DNA from: Clostridia bacterium
GTDB taxonomy: Bacteria > Bacillota > Clostridia > Oscillospirales > Butyricicoccaceae
Reading direction: 5' to 3'
Length of the DNA stretch: 9,817 bases
Assembly: GCA_017556565.1 (NCBI GenBank)
Contig: JAFYMQ010000017.1
Span: forward strand, 1-9,817
The notes beneath the pieces are model-generated. The model did not search any database and had not been told where the DNA came from. It worked only from the letters and a program-made list of their open reading frames with translations. Shown piece by piece: positions 6,953 to 9,817 of the stretch. A program made the position numbers and the translations under genes. The stretch's first letter is position 1. Every line of letters begins with the position of its first letter.

Positions 6953-6989
6953 GTGCCTGCGGCACAACCAAACAGTTTGCTCCGCAAAC
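6953..6989. repeat. Two small hairpins between the parS sites
   Basis: GTGCC-TGC-GGCAC (6953-6965) and GTTTGC-TCC-GCAAAC (6975-6989) are perfect short inverted repeats with 3-nt loops, 9 bp apart, in the gap between the parS sites. Neither has a T tract. They might slow or end noc transcripts, or be repeat remnants. Confidence 0.45.
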
Positions 6990-7008
6990 GCTAAATTATG
7001 CTTCACAT

Positions 7009-7040
7009 AGCGCTGATGTTTCACGTGAAACATCAGCGCT
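7009..7040. promoter_or_regulatory. parS: parS centromere site 2 within a 32-bp perfect palindrome
   Basis: The core at 7017-7032 is identical to parS1. The symmetry continues for 8 bp on each side (AGCGCTGA at 7009-7016, TCAGCGCT at 7033-7040), giving a 32-bp perfect palindrome centred at 7024/7025. The right arm contains the TGA stop codon of noc and its last codons. The two parS centres are 104 bp apart, close to ten helical turns, so both sites face the same side of the DNA. Confidence 0.96.
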
Positions 7041-7854
7041 GCACGGCAGAGGCGATACGCACGGTCACCACCGTGTCTCTGTCAGCCACACTCTGCTGCA
7101 CGTCCACGACAAAGCCGGACATCTCCATAGTCCTGACCGCACGGGCAAGGGTGTTGAGGAATATCCGCACGTCTTTTATATATATTGTATCCTTTTGTGT
7201 CGGTTTTTGTCGATTATTGCCCGTATCCCCCGATCTGTCTGCCCTGTCCAGCATATTATCCACCATTTTTTCGGTCTGTTCGACGGTGTATGCCTTTATC
7301 ACCGCGGTTTGGGCGCCCAGCGCCTGCTCATCGGCAGACAACCTGAGCAGAGCACGGGCGTGGCGCTCACTAAGTCCGCTCTCGCGGATTATCTCCACGG
7401 CTTTGGGCGACAGTTTGAGCAGGCGCAGCTTATTGGCAACGGCGCTTTGGGTCTTGCCGATCTTTTGGGCGGTCTGCTGCTGGGTCAGGCCGTATTTTTC
7501 TATAAGATTGCGCAGAGATAGTGCCTCCTCGAAGAAATCCAGATCTTTTCTCTGCAGATTTTCCACCACCGCCATAAAGGAGCTGCCTTCTTCGTCGGTT
7601 TCCAGTATATAGCAGGGCACCTGCCTGAGCCCCGCCATTTTGGATGCCATCAGCCGCCTCTCCCCTGCTATCAGCTCAAAACCGCCCTTTTCCGCACGTC
7701 TTACGGTCAGCGGCGTGATTATTCCGCAGCTTTTTATACTGTCGGCAAGCTGAGACAGTGCATCGGGATCGAATATTTTGCGCGGTTGGTTGGGGTTGGG
7801 TACTATGTCCTCTACGGCTATTTTGCGAAAATCGCGGGTTTTAAGCAGCGCCAT
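7033..7854 (-). CDS. noc: Nucleoid occlusion protein Noc (ParB paralog)
   Basis: A 273-residue ParB/Noc family clamp. The CTP-binding motifs are GERR (64-67) and ENLQRK (98-103). The helix-turn-helix (from LTQ at 123) carries Gln136, Lys142, Lys147 and Arg164 at the four positions that separate ParB from Noc (ParB: Arg, Thr, Ala, Gly; Noc: Gln, Lys, Asn, Arg), so three of four are Noc-type. It should therefore bind Noc-type sites rather than parS. In Bacillus, Noc spreads from its sites and tethers DNA to the membrane to block division over the nucleoid. The amphipathic membrane-targeting N-terminus of Bacillus Noc is missing: only about ten residues precede the conserved core. The start has AAAGGA at 7864-7869, and no in-frame ATG, GTG or TTG lies upstream before a stop. 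I see no clear promoter in the AT-rich 7870-8005. Confidence 0.85.
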   Translation of the reverse strand: MALLKTRDFRKIAVEDIVPNPNQPRKIFDPDALSQLADSIKSCGIITPLTVRRAEKGGFELIAGERRLMASKMAGLRQVPCYILETDEEGSSFMAVVENLQRKDLDFFEEALSLRNLIEKYGLTQQQTAQKIGKTQSAVANKLRLLKLSPKAVEIIRESGLSERHARALLRLSADEQALGAQTAVIKAYTVEQTEKMVDNMLDRADRSGDTGNNRQKPTQKDTIYIKDVRIFLNTLARAVRTMEMSGFVVDVQQSVADRDTVVTVRIASAVQR

Positions 7855-8005
7855 TTTGCCACATCCTTTCGTGCCAAGAATAACATAGGGAAATAATGAA
7901 TATTATCGAAAAATACCCTTTTCTCCCTTTTTCCTGCGACAAATTGGGCAAAAACGCACCCAAATATGCTATTATTTCACATTTCCCACCATCACCCGAC
8001 ACTAA

Positions 8006-8042
8006 AAAAGCATACAAAAAGACCGCTGCAAGAGCGGTCTTT
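8006..8042 (-). terminator. Terminator of mscL
   Basis: A perfect 10-bp stem, AAAGACCGCT (8018-8027) with AGCGGTCTTT (8033-8042), has a 5-nt loop. The minus strand then reads TTGTATGCTTTTTT. It lies 32 bp past the mscL stop and separates mscL from noc. Confidence 0.82.
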
Positions 8043-8043
8043 C

Positions 8044-8076
8044 GGTTTTGATTGGGTTTTGATAGGGTTTTGACTT
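8044..8076. repeat. Three 11-bp tandem units after mscL
   Basis: GGTTTTGATTG, GGTTTTGATAG and GGTTTTGACTT follow each other directly between the terminator and the mscL stop codon. The first two differ at one base and the third is degraded. Copy number may vary between strains. Confidence 0.6.
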
Positions 8077-8581
8077 ACTTCTTGAGAGAGTCGCGGATCT
8101 CTCTGAGCAGAGCCAGCTCTTCCTGCTTGAGGGCTGCTTCTGCAGCTGCCTTCTCGGCTGCGATCTTGTCTTCCTCAGCCTTCTTGGCTGCGGCTGCTGC
8201 ATCGTCAGCTGCCTTCTTGGCTGCTGCGGCTGCTTCTTCCTCAAGGCGCTTCTTCTCGCCGGCCTTTGCGATCAGACGAACGACCACAAAGATAACGAAA
8301 GCGATGATAAGGAAGTTGATGATCATCTGGACGAAGTTGCCGTAACGGATAGCGTTGTCGATAACTTCTACGCCGTCAGCGTCCAGATGAGACTTGAGTA
8401 CCCACTGCTTGTCGGTAAAGTCTACACCGCCGGTGCAAACGCCGATAACAGGAGTGATGATGTCCTTGACCAGGCTGTTAACAATAGCGGTGAAAGCGGA
8501 GCCGACTACGACGCCGACTGCCATGTCAACAACATTGCCGCGGGTGATGAACTTCTTGAAATCCTGGAAAAACTTTTTCAT
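8075..8581 (-). CDS. mscL: Large-conductance mechanosensitive channel MscL
   Basis: A pentameric membrane pore that opens under high membrane tension to release solutes during osmotic downshock. The N-terminal amphipathic MKKFFQDFKKFITRGNVVDMA signature (read as residues 1-21) is canonical. TM1 is about 18-46, including AVGVVVGSAF, with ITPVIG at its end. An external loop covers about 48-80 and TM2 about 81-104. The C-terminal helix QEELALLREIRDSLKK (153-168) is the usual cytoplasmic bundle. Between TM2 and that helix is an Ala/Lys/Glu-rich stretch (about 108-152) that makes the protein 168 residues rather than the common 130-150. It contains two near-identical 11-residue units (117-127, 128-138). 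The ribosome site AGGGGG is at 8591-8596. It is a single-gene transcript with its own promoter and terminator. Confidence 0.95.
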   Translation of the reverse strand: MKKFFQDFKKFITRGNVVDMAVGVVVGSAFTAIVNSLVKDIITPVIGVCTGGVDFTDKQWVLKSHLDADGVEVIDNAIRYGNFVQMIINFLIIAFVIFVVVRLIAKAGEKKRLEEEAAAAAKKAADDAAAAAKKAEEDKIAAEKAAAEAALKQEELALLREIRDSLKK

Positions 8582-8619
8582 GTGAAAAATCCCCCTGAAA
8601 AATATGTATTTGTGATAAT

Positions 8620-8648
8620 ATTGTACACTTTTTGTTCGCCGAGGTCAA
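8620..8648 (-). promoter_or_regulatory. Promoter of mscL
   Basis: On the minus strand TTGACC (8643-8648) and TACAAT (8620-8625) have a 17-bp spacer. It lies back-to-back with the mnmE promoter; the two -35 boxes are only 6 bp apart. Confidence 0.78.
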
Positions 8649-8654
8649 GTACTC

Positions 8655-8683
8655 TTTTCATTTTGATTAAAATGTGTTATAAT
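8655..8683 (+). promoter_or_regulatory. Promoter of mnmE
   Basis: TTTTCA (8655-8660) and TATAAT (8678-8683) have a 17-bp spacer, and the -10 is preceded by TGT, making an extended -10. A second TATAAT begins at 8684, so the start site may be one of two. The mnmE start codon follows 36 bp later. Confidence 0.65.
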
Positions 8684-8719
8684 TATAATGTATAAGTATG
8701 TTTATATGAGGTGACTCAA

Positions 8720-9817
8720 GTGAACAAAGTCATAGTTGCCCCCTCGGGCGGCGGTCTGCCCGCCGCAATCGGCATCGTCAGGATGTCGGGTGAGGATACT
8801 TTTGCCGTGCTTGACCGTATATTCAAGGCAAAATGCCGCAAAACCGCCGAAAATCGACAAATAAGCCGCCTGTATTACGGCACTCTGCTTGCACGCGACG
8901 GCAAGACTCTCGATCTGTGTATGGCGGTGTGTTTCCGCGCTCCTGCCTCCTATACGGGCGAAAATATGGCAGAAATATACTGTCACGGCTCCTCTGCCGT
9001 GGTCGCTGCGGCCATCGAGAGCGCAATTGCCGCCGGTGCGCGGTTTGCCGAGCCCGGTGAGTTCACCCGTCGCGCCTTTCTCAGCGGCAAGCTCGACCTG
9101 ACCCAGGCAGAAGCTACCGCCGATCTGATACACTCCACCTCACTTTTGGCGGCTCAGGCGGCGGCAAGTCAGCTGAGCGGCACGGTAAAAGACGAAATCT
9201 CGGCGCTCAGGCAGCGTTTGAGCGCACTTTTGGCACATTTTTATGCCGTATGCGACTACAGTGACGAGGATATAGAGCCTTTTGAGTACGAGCATGCCGC
9301 AGAGGAGCTGGGTGACATAGGCCGCCGTCTCAGCGCCCTTGCCGAGGGCTATGAGCGGGGCAGCGCTATCAAAAACGGCATCCCCGTAGCCGTGATCGGC
9401 CGTCCCAACGCAGGCAAAAGCTCTCTGTTCAACGCTCTTGCAGGCTTTGAGCGGGCTATAGTGACCTCTGAGGCGGGCACTACCCGCGACGTTATCGAGG
9501 AGCAGATCACGGTTGGCGGCGCACTGTTCAGGCTGCTGGATACGGCAGGCATCCGCAACGCGCAGGGTCTTGCCGAGAGCATGGGCATCGAGCGCTCCCG
9601 CTCGGCAGCAGGCAGCGCAAAAGCGGTGATATGCGTCTTTGACGGCTCGGAGGAGCTGACTCAGGAGGACTTTGACGCACTAAAACTTGTGCCCGAAAAC
9701 GTGCCCGTCTGCGCCGTACTCAACAAACTGGACAAGGGCATCAACGCCGAAACAGAGCAAAATGTAACAAAAACCCACATTGCAAATATATACAAAATCT
9801 CCGCCAAAACCGGTGAG
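8720..9817 (+). CDS. mnmE: tRNA modification GTPase MnmE (3' end beyond window)
   Basis: Acts with MnmG to build the 5-carboxymethylaminomethyl group on U34 of tRNAs reading NNA/NNG codons. Translation from the GTG at 8720 gives MNKVIVAPSGGG, then AAIGIVRMSGED, the N-terminal tetrahydrofolate-binding domain. PGEFTRRAFLSGKLDLTQAE is the family's hallmark helical-domain entry. The G domain shows G1 GRPNAGKS (227-234), G2 TTRD, G3 DTAG (274-277) and G4 NKLD (335-338). The window ends after residue 366, still in frame, before the C-terminal helices and the catalytic CxGK motif. The start is supported by GAGGTGA at 8708-8714. mnmG and rsmG probably follow to the right. It is oriented away from noc-parA-parB, unlike in Bacillus. 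Confidence 0.96.
   Translation, partial: MNKVIVAPSGGGLPAAIGIVRMSGEDTFAVLDRIFKAKCRKTAENRQISRLYYGTLLARDGKTLDLCMAVCFRAPASYTGENMAEIYCHGSSAVVAAAIESAIAAGARFAEPGEFTRRAFLSGKLDLTQAEATADLIHSTSLLAAQAAASQLSGTVKDEISALRQRLSALLAHFYAVCDYSDEDIEPFEYEHAAEELGDIGRRLSALAEGYERGSAIKNGIPVAVIGRPNAGKSSLFNALAGFERAIVTSEAGTTRDVIEEQITVGGALFRLLDTAGIRNAQGLAESMGIERSRSAAGSAKAVICVFDGSEELTQEDFDALKLVPENVPVCAVLNKLDKGINAETEQNVTKTHIANIYKISAKTGE

Noticed and set aside
6822..6971. A 50-residue N-terminal extension of ParA
   Set aside because: The extension covers parS1, the parA promoter and the AAGGAGGG site. Soj proteins begin directly at MGKIIAVANQKGG.
7855..8720. A replication origin between the divergent noc and mnmE
   Set aside because: Divergence and nearby parS suggested it, but there is no cluster of TTATCCACA boxes. 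The closest match, TTATCCACC near 7256, is single and inside noc.

Overview
The window looks like an ori-proximal housekeeping segment from a moderately GC-rich Clostridia-class Firmicute, most like an Oscillospirales/Ruminococcaceae gut anaerobe. The evidence is a noc-parA-parB cluster with two canonical parS sites, strong AAGGAGG-type ribosome binding sites, and compact intergenic hairpins of a kind common in that group. The taxon is inferred from gene content and style; there is no rRNA in the window.

Layout, left to right. Positions 1-243 hold two rightward terminators flanking about 170 bp of unassigned spacer. Positions 248-400 hold a modular array of small hairpins separated by TATATCAT/ATGATATA spacers, ending exactly at the stop codon of a leftward class II glutamine amidotransferase-like gene (400-1482). 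A divergent intergenic region carries a promoter for each side, followed by rightward glycerate kinase glxK (1665-2801). A bidirectional terminator separates glxK from a convergent GNAT acetyltransferase (2988-3497, minus). A 390-bp gap then holds the GNAT promoter, the serS-side terminator and a GC-rich hairpin. Next comes the leftward cluster noc (7033-7854), parA/soj (6075-6821), parB/spo0J (5213-6061) and serS (3898-5202). Two perfect 16-bp parS sites lie between noc and parA. Leftward mscL (8075-8581) with its own terminator and promoter follows, and then divergent rightward mnmE (8720 to the right edge, incomplete).

How the genes work together. ParA, ParB and parS make up the chromosome segregation machinery. 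Noc is a ParB paralog whose DNA-contacting residues are Noc-like rather than ParB-like, so it probably reads a different site and links the nucleoid to division control. serS is translationally packed behind parB (10-bp gap), so segregation and tRNA-charging genes are probably co-transcribed. MnmE is a tRNA-modification GTPase and normally sits beside this cluster in Firmicutes, but here it faces away from it, with the osmotic-shock channel MscL in between.

No clear new defence or mobile system is present. The parts most worth a second look are the modular hairpin array, the second parS embedded in a 32-bp perfect palindrome covering the noc stop codon, the Noc lacking a membrane-targeting N-terminus, the 11-residue repeats in the MscL tail, and the stand-alone amidotransferase with an unassigned C-terminal region.
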